A stretch of 64,000 nt of DNA from Aplectana chamaeleonis (taxonomy: Eukaryota; Nematoda; Chromadorea; Rhabditida; Cosmocercidae), in the NCBI GenBank assembly GCA_029168955.1, contig JAPDOI010001530.1, positions 104,317-168,316 of the forward strand, read 5' to 3'. Made by a program: the position numbers and the translations under genes. The notes beneath the pieces are model-generated. The model made no database searches. It had not been told where the DNA came from and saw nothing but the letters and a program-made list of their open reading frames with translations. Below are positions 62,441 to 64,000 of this stretch, in pieces (within the stretch, counting starts at the first letter, position 1; the number at the start of each line of letters is the position of its first letter).

Positions 62441-62737
62441 GACTGTAGCCTTGGTTCTCAATGTTCTTGAATTCTGTAGCACAGTGCGAACCTCCGAGGA
62501 TTGAAGTAAGAACGAACCGTGTTCGCCATTCCAAACCACCTTTTGACGGGTTATGAAAACGTGGATCAGGTTCGCCCAATCTATTCCTTCCCTCCTCCAG
62601 ACTGCCCTAACATTTCTTGGAGTGGCAAATAGTGGTTTGGCCCCCAGAACTTATCCTGAGTGCGCCAGCGGCAAGTCGGCTAAATTCTATCAATTTAGTA
62701 ACAAGAAGCTTTCTCGCCATAGCGGGAAACTAAGAAA

Positions 62738-62975
62738 AGTCTGTCCGGACGAGACTGTCCGTTCACGCGGTCCGTGTGCGTATTGAGTGAATCTCGCATT
62801 TAGCATTTTGCAGACGAGACTCCACACAGGTGCAAACAGCTGACTGCGATATTGAAAACTATTCGTCTAATGCTCCTATTCTTTGATTATGAGCTGGATA
62901 AATGCTTCGACGATGGCTGCTCGTCACGCACGCCGACCGCGTTGGCGGACAGTTTCGTTTGGACTGACTTTATGA
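62738..62975. mobile_element. MITE of the GTCCG-CACGCGG family, copy 3
   Basis: AAAGTCTGTCCGGACGAGAC ... TCACGCGGTCCGTGTG faces CACGCCGACCGCGTTGG ... TTGGACTGACTTTA. Confidence 0.85.
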
Positions 62976-63637
62976 ATGGCATAAACCAGAAGTTCCATTC
63001 TCAGGCACACTCATAAAAGTTTCAAAGAAATATGAGGGAAGGTTTTTCAGTATCGCAGTTTGAGCTGGTATGAATCGGAAGTTCCTATCAGACACTGAAT
63101 TTGAGCAGTTGTTCTGGGTTTTCGATTTTTTTTCTGATTCACTTCGATTAGTTGAAGAAGGAAGTCAACAAGCAACAGTTTTGCGGAAAAATGTGATTAT
63201 CCACTTTCTAAAAACTAGAAGAACGTATTCTCAGCAATTGAATGTTCATGGGAGCAATAAGGTCATCATACAGCGGCTGATCTGCCTTGATATGCCCTGC
63301 GAATCAATTGACACGATGACATCTACCGGCAATTATCGTCTCTGGCCTTCGGCCACACTCCTCTTCTGATTTGATTTTCTCCAATTTTTACTCTTTTGGC
63401 CTGTAGAACTCGTTCTTATGTTTTTCAGCTGAGTTTTTAATAAGTATGTGATCGCACTTTTTACCATCTTCTAAGCGTACCATAAAGGGTGCACTACGGT
63501 TTTTAAAACAAATGTTCAAGACAATTATCGCGTTTTTCAAATCTGATACGGAAGATTCCCGTGCAAAAAAAAAGAATCTCATTGACAAGAACCGAAAACT
63601 TTTTTCAGCCAAATCCGAAGCTTTCATAAAAAAATAA

Positions 63638-63868
63638 AGTCTGTCCAAATGGGACTGCCCCCCTCCCCCACGTGGTCGGCGTGTGTGTCGAGCGGCACTC
63701 GCAATGGCATTTTTCTCACGCTTGCTAACAGCTGACTGGAATAATGCTCACTGTTCATGCAATATTCCTGCTAATCGATTCTCAGGTTTACAAAATGCTT
63801 CCGCGACGGCTGCTCTGCACGCACGCCGACCGCGAGAGCGGGCAGTCTCACTCGGACAAACTATAGAC
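63638..63868. mobile_element. MITE of the GTCCG-CACGCGG family, copy 4
   Basis: AAAGTCTGTCCAAATGGGAC ... CACGTGGTCGGCGTG faces CACGCCGACCGCGAGAG ... CTCGGACAAACTAT. Confidence 0.82.
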
Positions 63869-64000
63869 GTTCTTGCAGGGAGATGAAGATGTTTCTCGTC
63901 CTCGGACAGTTCTTAGATTATATCTATATTTATTTATTTAAGATTAATTGTAACTGTTTGTCAAGCAAAAGGGGCGTCTTAAGAGCTAACCAGGGAATTG

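Larger units (their letters stand above)
60351..64000. other. No gene recognised; repeat-rich right end
   Basis: Contains three copies of the GTCCG-CACGCGG MITE and two smaller inverted repeats. A 76-codon frame at 61809-62039 and a 99-codon frame at 63070-63369 have no recognised domain or splice support. Confidence 0.4.

Overview
The window reads as nuclear DNA of a nematode, most likely a clade V (strongylid or hookworm-like) parasite. This is inferred from very short introns of about 35-60 bases mixed with kilobase introns full of transposons, two exons of an SCP/TAPS (CAP, 'ASP'-type) secreted protein, a mariner transposase relic, an RTE-type retrotransposon, and dense families of small inverted-repeat elements. 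There are no bacterial operons and no CRISPR array.

Layout. 0-3 kb: a truncated TTAA element, then two phase-compatible minus-strand exons of a CAP-superfamily gene (1959-2793). 3-21 kb: almost entirely mobile and repeat DNA. It holds several TTAA-flanked MITEs, a dead mariner (8569-9590), a Harbinger-like element interrupted by a TTAA MITE (16132-16904), and a 2.45-kb Mutator-like element with 9-bp target duplications (18279-20730). 21.7-22.3 kb: a small two-exon minus-strand candidate gene with a signal peptide or anchor, not recognised. 22.3-25.2 kb: a TATA-bearing region and two abutting MITEs.

25.2-60.1 kb: one long plus-strand gene of about 30 exons, assembled by hand. It encodes a roughly 1,850-residue receptor-like membrane protein: signal peptide, Cys-rich segment, Ser/Thr-rich mucin stalk, start of a C-type-lectin-like fold, a less clear ectodomain, EGF-like repeats, eight or nine hydrophobic segments (the last five resembling TM3-TM7 of an adhesion/class B-type receptor), and a long acidic cytoplasmic tail. 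Exon phases agree from 30144 to the stop at 60130-60132. The one phase conflict is between the exons ending at 28300 and starting at 30144. Two competing splice donors 2 bases apart near 53139 would give two different C-termini, one ending at 53517 and the other at 60132.

The introns of this gene collect transposons: an antisense, rearranged RTE element (about 33.1-35.7 kb), two hAT-like elements with 8-bp target duplications (40981-42620 and 42669-43877), TTAA MITEs that share boundaries, Harbinger-like MITEs with TAA/TTA duplications, and long hairpin elements. A tRNA-like cloverleaf lies at 45342-45413. The last 4 kb (60.1-64 kb) holds only repeats. I see no defence locus or other multi-gene system. 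The most unusual object is the chimeric mucin/lectin/EGF/multi-pass receptor gene.
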